A stretch of DNA of 64,000 bases from an uncultured Clostridia bacterium (GTDB taxonomy: Bacteria > Bacillota > Clostridia > Oscillospirales > Acutalibacteraceae): contig CAMVEX010000008.1 in NCBI GenBank assembly GCA_947166625.1, forward strand, positions 1 through 64,000. Direction: 5' to 3'. The number at the start of each line of letters is the position of its first letter. The stretch's first letter is position 1. Shown here one piece after another: positions 35,196 to 43,650 of this stretch. Position numbers and translations under genes: made by a program. The notes under the pieces were generated by a model. The model worked only from the letters and a program-made list of their open reading frames with translations, was not told where the DNA came from and searched no databases.

Positions 35196-35725
35196 TATTT
35201 GTTTCTCTTTCTGCCTTTGATATTTTTTCTCTTGTTATAATTCGGATTTATCGGCCTGCCGTAGCGGCCTCTTTCGATACATTCCTTCGTGACGAATTTC
35301 TCTTTTGTGCCGTAAAGGCCGCAGAGATTTGCCCATCCCTCGCAGTAAAGCCAGTAATATGAGATGTTTTTCTCTCTTCTGAGCTTGACAAGGGCGGGGA
35401 GCCCGCACCAAATCACGGAGGGAAGCGCGATCACGAGCAGCCATACGGGGCCGAGGATCAGAGTCTGGACGGTGTGGCCGTATTCGTGTATCTTCATATC
35501 ATGGCGCCTGTCTCCGGTAACATCCTTATTGATAAAGATAAACATACCGAGGCTCACGCCGCCGAAATTCTTTCTCTCGATATAGGTGACGAGGGCGTTG
35601 TGAAACCATTCGCTTTCGCTGCCCTTCGCCTTATAAAACGCAAGCATACCGAGCCCGATGAGATTCTGAAGGAGCCCGTAAGTAAACTGCCAGAAATAAA
35701 AAAGTATTTTCCTGATAATTTTCAT
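35195..35725 (-). CDS. Membrane protein with HEYGH zinc-protease-like motif
   Basis: 176 aa from ATG 35725 (GGGTGATAAAA upstream). Likely two to three membrane segments: FYFWQFTYGLLQNLIGLGML near the N-terminus and LILGPVWLLVIALPSVIWCG in the middle. Between them is KIHEYGHTVQTLI, an HExxH-like site (HEYGH), with WYCEGWAN-type downstream residues (YWLYCEGWANLCGLYG) that could supply the third ligand. The C-terminus is basic (NKRKNIKGRKRNK). It resembles a minimal integral-membrane metallopeptidase fold, but catalytic status is unproven. It overlaps DUF4364 downstream. Confidence 0.7.
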   Translation of the reverse strand: MKIIRKILFYFWQFTYGLLQNLIGLGMLAFYKAKGSESEWFHNALVTYIERKNFGGVSLGMFIFINKDVTGDRRHDMKIHEYGHTVQTLILGPVWLLVIALPSVIWCGLPALVKLRREKNISYYWLYCEGWANLCGLYGTKEKFVTKECIERGRYGRPINPNYNKRKNIKGRKRNK

Positions 35726-35854
35726 TTTTATCACCCGAAATATATGTTAGCATAACGGCGATTTTTTTTCAAGGGAAACAGAGGCAAAAAATAATTGATA
35801 TATCGGAATTATGATGATATAATAAATCATTAAATAAAAAACCCGGAAAGCAAA

Positions 35855-37288
35855 ATGAAAGATCATCTCAAGCCCTTAAAAAACGGAGAGAAGCTCGGCG
35901 TAGGCTCGATGCTCTCCGTGATAATAAAAATGAGTATCCCCGCCATACTCGCGCAGATCTCGTCGATAATAATGCAATATATCGACGCCGCCATGGTGGG
36001 CAGGCTCGGCACCTCGGCAGCCGCCGCCATAGGCCTGGTATCCACAACGACCTGGCTCATAGGCGGAGTGATAAATGCGCTCGCGATCGGCTTCAACGTT
36101 CAGATAGCGCATAAAACAGGCGCGGGAGACTGCCGCGGCGCGCGTTCGCTCGTCAGGCACGGCCTGCTGACGGTTACGGCGGTGAGCCTCGCGGTTTCGG
36201 CAATTTGTCTGTCTGTCGGCAGATTTTTACCCGCCTGGCTCGGCGGAAACCCTTCGATACGCCGCGACGCATTTTTGTATTTTGCCGTTTACGCCGCGTC
36301 TATACCGATAATGGGCGCCGATTATGCGGCGGTCGGAATGCTGCAATGCAGCGGAAATATGAAAATCCCCGGCGCGCTCAATATAATGAAATGCGTGCTC
36401 GATGTAATATTCAACTTTTTCTTTATCTTCCCCTCAAGGGGATATACTCTGTTCGGCAGAGAGATAACCGTTCCCGGTCTCGGTCTCGGAGTCCTCGGCG
36501 CCGCTCTCGGCACCGCCGCTTCGCTGACGGTCTGCGCGGCGTTTATGCTGTGGTTTCTGCTTGTCCGGAGCGAGAGCCTTTCTCTCCGCCGCGAAAAGCC
36601 CTCCGGCGTTTATTCCGATGAGCTTCGCAGGGCGATCAAAATAGCGATACCGGTCGGGATAGAATCCGCGGCGATGGGGCTCGCCTATGTTGCTTCCACA
36701 AAAATCGTCGCTCCGCTCGGCACGGTTTCGATAACCGCCCATTCATTCTCGATCACGGTCGAAAGCCTCTGCTATATGCCGGGCTACGGGATCGGCGTTG
36801 CGATGACGGCGATAATCGGTCAGGTGATGGGTGCGGGGCAATTCAAAGCCGCCAAAAAACTCAGCTGGTTATCCGTATTTTTCGGAATGGCGGTAATGAC
36901 GGCATCGGGCGCTGTTATGTATATCCTCGCGCCTCAGATGATAGGCCTTCTGTCATCGGACCCTGAGGTGACCGCCCTGGGCACGCTCATACTCAGGATA
37001 GAGGCCTTTGCCGAGCCGCTCTATGCCGCTTCGATCGCGGTTTCGGGCGTATTCAGAGGCGTCGGCGACACACTCGGCCCGAGCCTCATAAACCTGCTGA
37101 GCATGTGGGTATTCAGGATCCCGCTCTCCGCCTTCCTCTCTCATTCCATGGGCTTAAAAGGCGTTTGGATAGCGATGGCGGTCGAGCTTTCGATACGCGG
37201 GCTCGCCCTTTTGATCAGGCTCGCGGTAAAAACATACGGAAAGGAGATGACTCTGAATGACAGAAAGAGTGGCGCGGATTCTTATTGA
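35855..37288 (+). CDS. MATE-family multidrug/metabolite efflux transporter
   Basis: 477 aa with about 12 membrane helices in two homologous halves. N-terminal half: IIKMSIPAILAQISSIIMQYIDAAMVGRLG (typical MATE start, split here) and TWLIGGVINALAIGF. Second half: AIKIAIPVGIESAAMGLAYVAS and GYGIGVAMTAIIGQVMGAG. Uses Na+ or H+ gradient to export cationic compounds. A GGAAAG site precedes the ATG. The amino-acid permease gene begins inside its 3' end (32-bp overlap), so the transporter and the ABC importer may be co-transcribed, though no shared substrate is implied. Confidence 0.92.
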   Translation: MKDHLKPLKNGEKLGVGSMLSVIIKMSIPAILAQISSIIMQYIDAAMVGRLGTSAAAAIGLVSTTTWLIGGVINALAIGFNVQIAHKTGAGDCRGARSLVRHGLLTVTAVSLAVSAICLSVGRFLPAWLGGNPSIRRDAFLYFAVYAASIPIMGADYAAVGMLQCSGNMKIPGALNIMKCVLDVIFNFFFIFPSRGYTLFGREITVPGLGLGVLGAALGTAASLTVCAAFMLWFLLVRSESLSLRREKPSGVYSDELRRAIKIAIPVGIESAAMGLAYVASTKIVAPLGTVSITAHSFSITVESLCYMPGYGIGVAMTAIIGQVMGAGQFKAAKKLSWLSVFFGMAVMTASGAVMYILAPQMIGLLSSDPEVTALGTLILRIEAFAEPLYAASIAVSGVFRGVGDTLGPSLINLLSMWVFRIPLSAFLSHSMGLKGVWIAMAVELSIRGLALLIRLAVKTYGKEMTLNDRKSGADSY

Positions 37289-37925
37289 ATCCTTCCCGAA
37301 GATACTGCTTCCCGGTCTTAAAATGACCGTTCCGCTGACTGTCCTCGCGTTTTCGCTCGGGCTTGTGATAGCGGTCATCACGGCGCTCATACAATATGTC
37401 AAAATCCCCGTGATAAAAGAGATCTCGCGATTTTATATCTGGGTCGTCAGGGGCACTCCGCTTCTCGTGCAGCTCTTTGTGGTGTTTTACGGGCTGCCGA
37501 GCATAGGCATAATCACACAGCCGTTTCCCACGGCGGTATTGGTATTTGCAATAAATGAGGGGGCTTATGCCGCGGAAACTATCAGGGCGGCTCTCGAATC
37601 CATCCCTCACGGTCAGCTTGAAGCGGGGCTCTGCGTCGGCATGACAAGGGCGCAGACAATGCGCAGGATAATCTTGCCGCAGGCGTTCCGTACAGCCGTG
37701 CCCACCCTCGGAAACGAGCTTATCAGCATGGTGAAGGATACTTCTCTCGCCGCGAATATCACGGTAATGGAAATGTTTATGACCACTCAGCGCATAAACT
37801 CCGTCTATTACGAGCCGCTTGCCCTTTATATGGAGGTCGGATTGATCTATCTGATATTCTCCACGGTGCTCACGAAGCTCCAGAGGCTTGCGGAAAAGAA
37901 ACTCGCCTCTTACGGAAGAAGGTGA
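37257..37925 (+). CDS. Polar amino acid ABC transporter permease
   Basis: 222 aa. His/Glu/Gln/Arg/opine-type permease with about five membrane helices. Start 37257 is supported by AAGGAGA 8 nt upstream, although it lies within the MATE gene's end. Family motifs: GLKMTVPLTVLAFSLGLVIA, WVVRGTPLLVQLFVVFYGLP, and the EAA loop GAYAAETIRAALESIPHGQLEAGLCVGMT (two parts), AQTMRRIILPQAFRTAVPTL. It works as a homodimer with the ATPase and binding protein encoded next. Confidence 0.93.
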   Translation: MTERVARILIESFPKILLPGLKMTVPLTVLAFSLGLVIAVITALIQYVKIPVIKEISRFYIWVVRGTPLLVQLFVVFYGLPSIGIITQPFPTAVLVFAINEGAYAAETIRAALESIPHGQLEAGLCVGMTRAQTMRRIILPQAFRTAVPTLGNELISMVKDTSLAANITVMEMFMTTQRINSVYYEPLALYMEVGLIYLIFSTVLTKLQRLAEKKLASYGRR

Positions 37926-37929
37926 CGCG

Positions 37930-38673
37930 ATGATACTCGAAGTAAAAAATATGAAAAAATCCTTCCCCGAGGCGGGTGAGGTGCTCAAAAATATAAATCT
38001 CTCGGTCGATAAGGGTGATGTTATCGCCGTGATCGGTCCCTCCGGCGGAGGGAAAACGACAATGCTGCGCTGCCTCAATTTCCTTGAAACTCCCGATTCG
38101 GGCACGATGATATTTGACGGCGCAGAGTATGATCTGAGGAATATAAGCAAATCGGATATTTACTCGATTAGAAAACATACGGGTTTCGTCTTTCAGAATT
38201 ACAATCTTTTTCTTAATAAGACGGCGATACAGAATGTTGCCGAAGGGCTTGTCACCGCAAGAAAGATGAATAAAAAAGAAGCCCGCGCAAAAGCGGAGCT
38301 TGCCCTGACGAATGTGGGGCTCGCCGACAGGCTCGATTATTATCCCAACCGGCTTTCGGGCGGCCAGCAACAGAGGGTCGCCATAGCCAGAGCGATGGCG
38401 ACGGACCCCGAAATAATCTATTTTGACGAGCCTACATCGGCGCTCGACCCCGAGCTTACCCGCGAGGTGCTCGATGTGATAAGAAGGCTCGCCGGCGAGG
38501 GCAGGACCATGGTCGTGGTCACTCACGAGCTTGAATTCGCCCGCAATATCGCTACCCGTATAGCCTTTATGGAAGACGGCGAGATCGTGACCTCTTCCGA
38601 CCCCGAAACATTCTTTTCATCCGTAAACAATGAGAGGATCGAGCAGTTTCTCTCAAATATTAAAATCAAATAG
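37930..38673 (+). CDS. Polar amino acid ABC transporter ATP-binding protein
   Basis: 247 aa from ATG 37930 (GAAGGTG upstream). Walker A GPSGGGKTT (~residues 36-44), Q-loop FVFQNYNLF, signature LSGGQQQRVAIARA, Walker B IIYFDEPTSALDP, and the switch His in VVVTHE. The motif set matches GlnQ/ArtP-type ATPases of the polar amino acid uptake family. It lies 4 bp after the permease gene and 14 bp before the binding protein gene, so the three are one importer operon. Confidence 0.94.
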   Translation: MILEVKNMKKSFPEAGEVLKNINLSVDKGDVIAVIGPSGGGKTTMLRCLNFLETPDSGTMIFDGAEYDLRNISKSDIYSIRKHTGFVFQNYNLFLNKTAIQNVAEGLVTARKMNKKEARAKAELALTNVGLADRLDYYPNRLSGGQQQRVAIARAMATDPEIIYFDEPTSALDPELTREVLDVIRRLAGEGRTMVVVTHELEFARNIATRIAFMEDGEIVTSSDPETFFSSVNNERIEQFLSNIKIK

Positions 38674-38687
38674 GAAAGGAAAACAAA

Positions 38688-39524
38688 ATGAAAGCATTAA
38701 AGAAAATCATTGCCGTTATTCTTGTCGGCATAATGGCTCTTACCCTTCTTGCAGGCTGCGGAGCCAAATCACCCGAAACTCCCTCCGAAGGAAGCAGTCA
38801 GCCGTCTGCCGACCGTCTTGCGGCTATCCGTGAGGCAGGCAAGATCATCGTAGCCCTTGAGGGCAACTGGGCTCCCTGGTCATATCACGATCCCGAAACC
38901 GACGCCGTTGTGGGCTTTGACGCGGATGTAGGCAGAGCTATCGCCGAAAAACTCGGAGTTGAGATCGAGATAATCGAAGCCCCGTGGGAATCTCTCTTTG
39001 CCGGCCTTGACAGCGGCAGATACGATCTTGTTATCAACGGCGTTGAGATCACCGACGAGAGAAGCGAAAAATACGAATTCTCCGTGCCTTACGGCTATAT
39101 TCACACCGCGCTTATCGTGCGCTCCGATAATGAAGAAATCAAGACCTTTGACGATCTCAAGGGCAAATCGACCGTAAATTCGCTGGGCAGCACCTATATG
39201 GAGCTCGCTGAAAGCTACGGCGCGAGCGCGGCCGGCGTTTCGACCCTTGCGGAGACACTCACCCAGGTGGTCCAGGGCAGAGTTGACGCCACTCTCAACG
39301 CCGATGTTTCATTCTATGACTATATGAATCAGCAGCCCGACGCTCCCCTTAAAATTGCGGCTCTCACCGAAGACGCTTCCTCGGTTGCCATCCCGATGAG
39401 AATGGGCGACGAATACGCCTCGCTCAGAGAAGCGGTAAATCAGGCGATCAGCGAACTGCTTGCAGACGGAACCATAGCGAAGCTCTCAAATCAGTATTTC
39501 GGCTCGGATATAAGCGTAAAATAA
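38688..39524 (+). CDS. Amino acid ABC transporter substrate-binding lipoprotein
   Basis: 278 aa. Signal peptide with lipobox (LTLLAGCGAKS), anchored outside the membrane. SBP_bac_3 fold: ALEGNWAPWSYHDPETDAVV, GFDADVGRAIAEKLGVE, FAGLDSGRYDLVINGVEITDER (in parts) and LRSDNEE-like hinge. GRYDLVINGVEIT plus DERSEKYEFSVPY is typical for cystine/glutamate-type binders; the exact amino acid cannot be read from sequence. AGGAAAGGA lies before the ATG. The operon ends here; repeats and terminator-like hairpins follow. Confidence 0.93.
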   Translation: MKALKKIIAVILVGIMALTLLAGCGAKSPETPSEGSSQPSADRLAAIREAGKIIVALEGNWAPWSYHDPETDAVVGFDADVGRAIAEKLGVEIEIIEAPWESLFAGLDSGRYDLVINGVEITDERSEKYEFSVPYGYIHTALIVRSDNEEIKTFDDLKGKSTVNSLGSTYMELAESYGASAAGVSTLAETLTQVVQGRVDATLNADVSFYDYMNQQPDAPLKIAALTEDASSVAIPMRMGDEYASLREAVNQAISELLADGTIAKLSNQYFGSDISVK

Positions 39525-39540
39525 TTTCAAAATACAATAG

Positions 39541-39591
39541 CATAAACAAAAAGTGATCATAAACAAAAAATGATCATAAACAAAAAATGCA
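39541..39591. repeat. Three tandem 17-bp repeats
   Basis: CATAAACAAAAAGTGAT, CATAAACAAAAAATGAT and CATAAACAAAAAATGCA lie head to tail, just before the composition drops into the AT-rich accessory island. Confidence 0.85.
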
Positions 39592-39665
39592 CCCATCTGA
39601 GGTGATATATTAGGGATACTTAAAAATCAAGTATTTTAATGGCATCTTCAAGCGGGTGTCACAAG

Positions 39666-39709
39666 AAAAACGATTGTGTTAGAGCGAAAGCTCCTGCATG
39701 GTCGTTTTT
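39666..39709 (+). terminator. Terminator-like hairpin after the repeats
   Basis: AAAAACGA...TCGTTTTT encloses a small GAGC-GAAA-GCTC hairpin and ends in a T-run. It may end the importer transcript. Confidence 0.55.
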
Positions 39710-39772
39710 GCTTTTTAATATTAAAAACTACGCCCCACCGGGATTACCGATGAGGCGCTTTTGTTTTATGTG

Positions 39773-40900
39773 TTATTTCCTTTTTGATATCAATTCTTGA
39801 ACTCGCTGTTTCCGTTTGATGAGATCTTCAGAAGGACCGTCATTCCATTTTATGTTTTGGATTTCTTTTTCAATTACTCTTAATTCTTCTTCATACATTT
39901 TGTATTTTCTAAGTATAATACAGGCATCACGATATACCGCTGGCATATCCGCGTGCTTATTAATAGCAATATAGAAATATACAAGAGCTTCTTTTAATTT
40001 GTTTTGTTCTTTCAAATCATAGCCCTTAGATGCCCATTTGAATGCGTCTCCGGGCTTTTTTGACTCGGATTCAATGAATTCTTTTTTCTTGTTTATAAAA
40101 TCAATTACATCTTCAGCAGAATCATTATTTGCTTCATTCAGGTTTTTTGTTTTATCTTCATTAGCGGAATCAACGCCAAACCTTCTTTTTTCTATACCGC
40201 CAACAACCGATTTCCAATTTGTGCCGTCGCCCTTCAACAACTTGTTAATATACCAAACATTAAACTGCTCACCGAAAGTATCATCCTCGGTTGTTTTGTG
40301 AGGGCTTCTAGCCATATAAGGTATATATGAGTTTATGCTTAATTCATCTTGTCCAAGTTCAGTTAATTCATATTTGGGAACATATGAATCTATTATTATT
40401 CTTTCTTCTGGTATTTGCTGCTTGATTCGTTCAATTAACTCTTCTTTTTTTCCTGAACTATCTAAGCCATTAGCAGAAAGAATTTTTTTCAGTTCATCAG
40501 CCTTAAGCGAATTCAAATATGAAGATTTGGGTGCCCATCTTAAAAAGCCGCGTTGTTCCAGTGATTTGAGAGCATTTCCAACATCTCTTATTCCATATTC
40601 AAACCACCATAATCCAGGATAGCCTGTTTTTGGCTTCGGATATTTACCTTTATTACAATAATCAAGTAGCATTACCTCAGCTACATAAAGTCCACGGGGA
40701 GTAGGATATGAAATCTTTTTTCGTTCATCAAAAGTGATGACTTTTCGCGCCATTTCAGTTCCAGGATATGAATAGAAAGTATAATAATTATCCGGCTGAT
40801 AGAACTCCCTTTCATCAGGGGAGATCGTGCTTGAATCGGCATATCTAAATTGACTAGAAGATGCGACCGCTTTGTTTTTAAATAAATCAAATAGTTTCAT
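39773..40900 (-). CDS. SAP-domain and TPR-like protein of unknown function
   Basis: 375 aa from ATG 40900 (GGAGGG 5 nt upstream; the track ATG at 40915 contains that site). The N-terminal ~110 residues are beta-rich with YFEYGIRDV-type sequence (PGLWWFEYGIRDVGNALKSL). A SAP-like helix-extended-loop-helix follows at ~130-163 (LKADELKKILSANGLDSSGK and KEELIERIKQQI), a fold that usually binds DNA. The C-terminal ~90 residues resemble TPR helices (GYDLKEQNKLKEALVYFYIA). It lies at the island's left end, in an AT-rich minus-strand operon with the next two genes. It may be a defence or mobile-element accessory gene; the function is not recognised. Confidence 0.7.
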   Translation of the reverse strand: MKLFDLFKNKAVASSSQFRYADSSTISPDEREFYQPDNYYTFYSYPGTEMARKVITFDERKKISYPTPRGLYVAEVMLLDYCNKGKYPKPKTGYPGLWWFEYGIRDVGNALKSLEQRGFLRWAPKSSYLNSLKADELKKILSANGLDSSGKKEELIERIKQQIPEERIIIDSYVPKYELTELGQDELSINSYIPYMARSPHKTTEDDTFGEQFNVWYINKLLKGDGTNWKSVVGGIEKRRFGVDSANEDKTKNLNEANNDSAEDVIDFINKKKEFIESESKKPGDAFKWASKGYDLKEQNKLKEALVYFYIAINKHADMPAVYRDACIILRKYKMYEEELRVIEKEIQNIKWNDGPSEDLIKRKQRVQELISKRK

Positions 40901-40914
40901 TTTACCCTCCTGCA

Positions 40915-41151
40915 TTATGTGTCATATTTGTTATAGATGCCATCTTTGTTTGCAGATACAATTTCTGGGTATTTTGAAATCAGTTTGCTGTCAAAGTTTC
41001 TTTTACCATAACTGTATTCGGTATGGAGCGACCATCCCAATTCCCCGGAAACACTAGTAATATCAAAGTGAGCAGCAATTTCCTCTATTCGTAAAGGAAC
41101 GCTTTTCGGATATTGCTGGTTATGATATTTTATCATTTCAAAAGATGTCAT
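40915..41151 (-). CDS. Hypothetical protein (78 aa)
   Basis: ATG 41151 has TTTGGAG upstream; the track's TTG 6 bp earlier is less likely. The sequence (FEMIKYHNQQYPKSVPLRIE...) begins with a helix followed by a short helix-turn-helix-like segment, RIEEIAAHFDITSVSGELGW, and ends with polar residues. It resembles the small domain-like proteins that accompany SAP/TPR genes, but no family is recognised. It ends 12 bp before the SAP gene's ribosome binding site. Confidence 0.6.
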   Translation of the reverse strand: MTSFEMIKYHNQQYPKSVPLRIEEIAAHFDITSVSGELGWSLHTEYSYGKRNFDSKLISKYPEIVSANKDGIYNKYDT

Positions 41152-41179
41152 TATCAAACTCCAAATGTGTTTAGCGTCC

Positions 41180-41683
41180 CTATTTCTTTTCTATTTTAGG
41201 AAAGTCAATATCAGAATCGCCGCCGAGAATAGTTGCGAATACACCTATAACAGTAACAGCGGCGGCTGCACCTATGGCGGCCATCGTAGCAATGAACTTT
41301 TTATTTTCAGAATCTTTCATGCCCATACGGTCATGTACTTCAAGCATCTCGCCTATTATTATCTGTTTTTCATCAAATGATAAATCGTCTTTTTCTAATT
41401 CATTTTGCAGGGTTGTTATGATGCTATTGCACACATCATAATACTTCATAACAACCTCTGCATTATCATTTAACGCTTTGTCGAGAGTTTCCTTGTATGC
41501 TGTAATGATTTCCTTTGATTCATTTGAGAAATTTGGAAATTGTTCAAGTGCTTTTTTGGCAACTTCCGGATCCATCTTATCTAACATCGTTGCTAGTTTT
41601 ATTACGTGTTCTTTTTTTAGATGCCGAAAATCAGGTATTTCAAGTTTCTTGAGCGCTTTTTCCTCTGACAAAGGTTTAGCCAT
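41180..41683 (-). CDS. Small protein with C-terminal membrane helix
   Basis: 167 aa. GGGAGGG precedes the ATG. The first ~130 residues are charged and helical, probably coiled or bundled (LSEEKALKKLEIPDFRHLKK, EVAKKALEQFPNFSNESKEI). One C-terminal helix at ~133-152 (FIATMAAIGAAAAVTVIGVF) is followed by a short polar tail, so it is tail-anchored. First gene of the minus-strand island operon, with its own promoter. A membrane-linked helper in a defence operon is one reading; no family is recognised. Confidence 0.65.
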   Translation of the reverse strand: MAKPLSEEKALKKLEIPDFRHLKKEHVIKLATMLDKMDPEVAKKALEQFPNFSNESKEIITAYKETLDKALNDNAEVVMKYYDVCNSIITTLQNELEKDDLSFDEKQIIIGEMLEVHDRMGMKDSENKKFIATMAAIGAAAAVTVIGVFATILGGDSDIDFPKIEKK

Positions 41684-41726
41684 TTATGAACCCTCCCTAT
41701 CAAAAACGAGCTTTTATTTCTAATAA

Positions 41727-41755
41727 ATTTTATCACACTAAACGATATATTACAA
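41727..41755 (-). promoter_or_regulatory. Promoter of the SAP-containing island operon
   Basis: Minus strand TTGTAA (41755-41750), 17-bp spacer, TAAAAT (41732-41727). Confidence 0.6.
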
Positions 41756-41768
41756 TATTATCTTTTTA

Positions 41769-41797
41769 TTGATTGTCTTCCTTTTTTATGGTAAAAT
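41769..41797 (+). promoter_or_regulatory. Promoter of the methyltransferase genes
   Basis: TTGATT (41769-41774), 17-bp spacer, TAAAAT (41792-41797), divergent from the preceding promoter. Confidence 0.6.
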
Positions 41798-41828
41798 ACC
41801 GTTGATAAAAAACACCGGAGACGTTACA

Positions 41829-42833
41829 ATGAATTACATCGGATCAAAATTTTCGCTTTTAGATTTTCTGCAAAATACTATAGATGAAGTTACGGGTATT
41901 ACCGATTATTCTGCTACTGTTTTTGCAGACTTGTTTGCCGGCACAGGTGTAGTAGGTGCAACATATAGGAAAAAAGGTTGTAAAGTAATTTCCAATGATA
42001 TTCAATATTATAGTTTCATTATAAACAAATACCTTATAGAAAATGAGCATAGTCCGGATTTGAGCTTGTTTGATTATTTGAATGAGCTAAAAGGTATAGA
42101 AGGTTTTGTATATAAGAATTATTGTGAAGGCTCTGGTAGTGGAAGAAATTATTTTACAAATAGCAATGGCAAGCGTTGTGATGCTATCCGAACAGAAATT
42201 GAAAAACTATTTATAGAAAAAAAGATAAACGAAGAAACATATTATTGCTGTTTAGCCGGACTCATTAATTCAATTGATAAATACGCAAATACCGCTTCAG
42301 TATATGGAGCTTTCCTTAAACACATAAAAAAATCTGCTCAAAAAGATTTTATCTTGGAACCTATTCCAGAGATTAAAGGTACAAAGGGAATCGTATATAA
42401 TAAAGATATAAACGAACTCGTAAAATCCATATCTGGTGATATTCTTTACTTGGACCCGCCATATAACGCAAGACAATATTGCACCAATTACCACGTTTTA
42501 GAAACAATTGCAAAGTATGACAATCCGATTTTAAATGGTGTAACCGGGTTGCGTGATTATAAAGAACAGAAAAGCGAGTATTGCTCCCGCCGAACAGTAA
42601 AGCAGGTATTTGATGATCTGATTAAAAATGCTGATTTCAAATACGTTTTCTTAAGCTATAATAATGAAGGATTAATGTCGTTTAGTGATATTCAAGAAAT
42701 AATGTCAAAATACGGCTATTACAAACAGTTCAGTCAGGAATATAAACGTTTTAAAGCAGATAAAGATGAGAACCGAAATATAGCGGCTAATTCGACAACG
42801 GAATATTTGCATTGCTTAATTAAGGAGAAATAA
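41829..42833 (+). CDS. D12-class adenine-specific DNA methyltransferase
   Basis: 334 aa from ATG 41829 (CCGGAG 10 nt upstream); the track start extends through the promoter. D12/alpha-class order: N-terminal MNYIGSKFSLLDFL, motif I FADLFAGTGVVGATYRKKG (~35-53), a variable target region in the middle, and catalytic motif IV ILYLDPPYNARQY (~205-217), followed by LSYNNEGLMS. It transfers methyl from AdoMet to N6 of adenine in a specific DNA site. The second methyltransferase follows 3 bp later and two nucleases are encoded convergently, so it is the modification part of a restriction system. The target sequence is unknown. Confidence 0.92.
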   Translation: MNYIGSKFSLLDFLQNTIDEVTGITDYSATVFADLFAGTGVVGATYRKKGCKVISNDIQYYSFIINKYLIENEHSPDLSLFDYLNELKGIEGFVYKNYCEGSGSGRNYFTNSNGKRCDAIRTEIEKLFIEKKINEETYYCCLAGLINSIDKYANTASVYGAFLKHIKKSAQKDFILEPIPEIKGTKGIVYNKDINELVKSISGDILYLDPPYNARQYCTNYHVLETIAKYDNPILNGVTGLRDYKEQKSEYCSRRTVKQVFDDLIKNADFKYVFLSYNNEGLMSFSDIQEIMSKYGYYKQFSQEYKRFKADKDENRNIAANSTTEYLHCLIKEK

Positions 42834-42836
42834 TAG

Positions 42837-43624
42837 ATGTCAAGATACAACGACATTGATTTATCAAAATGGCAAGAATATACAGATATTAATACCGACT
42901 CACTTTGGATTATTAACAGGCGTGATAACTCGGGAGCTCATTCTGGAAGCTATCACGGAAATTTTGTGCCTCAAATTCCACATCAGCTTTTCTCAAGATA
43001 TACTAAAAAAGGCGATTGGATACTTGATCCCTTTGCCGGAAGCGGAACCTCATTAATTGAGGCACAAAGAATGGGAAGAAATTCTATCGGTATTGATATT
43101 CAAGATTCAGTTGTTAAAGAAGCACAAGAAAGAATTGTTGCTGAAAAAAACCGGAATGTCGGACCGAATTATATATTGGCGACAGTTCAAAAGTTGATAT
43201 TGATTTATTATTAGCTGACAACGGCATTAAAAAAATTCAGTTTTTAATTCTTCATCCTCCATACTGGGATATAATTAAATTTTCAGATAACCCCGATGAT
43301 TTGTCAAACACCGACTCGCTTCAGGAGTTTCTTGATGGTTTTGGAAAAGTGATTGACAACACAATAAAGGTCCTTGAAAAAAACAGATATTGTGCTGTTG
43401 TTATCGGTGATAAATATGCTAACAGTCAAGTCGTTCCTCTTGGCTTTCATTGTATGAACACAATGCTTCAAAGGGGTCTTTTATTAAAAGCAATTTTAGT
43501 TAAAAACTTTGGCGATACAAAAGGAAAATCAAATCAGCAAGCAATATGGAGATACCGGGCACTTGCAAGTGATTTTTATATTTTCAAACACGAATACATT
43601 TTTGTGTTCAAAAAAGTAAAGTGA
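42837..43624 (+). pseudogene. Second DNA methyltransferase, interrupted by a -1 frameshift
   Basis: The first ORF (42837-43214) gives WIINRRDNSGAHSGSYHGNF, FVPQIPHQLFSRYTKKGDWI and motif I LDPFAGSGTSLIEAQRMGRN. It then breaks after NYILAT. In the frame shifted by one, the protein goes on SKVDIDLLLADNGIKK, motif IV ILHPPYWDIIKFS, then VIGDKYANSQVVPLGF, to the stop at 43622-43624. One missing G near 43185 (ACAGTTC instead of ACAGGTTC) explains it. N6-adenine/N4-cytosine MTase superfamily, motif I before motif IV. A real lesion would leave one strand or site unmethylated, so either the cognate nuclease is dead, the break is a base-call error, or a ribosomal frameshift repairs it. Confidence 0.85.
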
Positions 43625-43650
43625 CGAGATAATCGCCACTTTATTTTTTA
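43618..43650. terminator. Bidirectional terminator between methyltransferase and nuclease genes
   Basis: AAAGTG-ACGAGATAATCGC-CACTTT with T-runs on both sides, between convergent genes. Confidence 0.75.

Noticed and set aside
37215-38150. 311-aa minus-strand ORF opposite the amino acid importer
   Set aside because: Shadow of permease and ATPase genes; composition unlike a real protein.
39541-39591. Possible CRISPR array
   Set aside because: Three 17-bp units are contiguous with no unique spacers and no cas genes.
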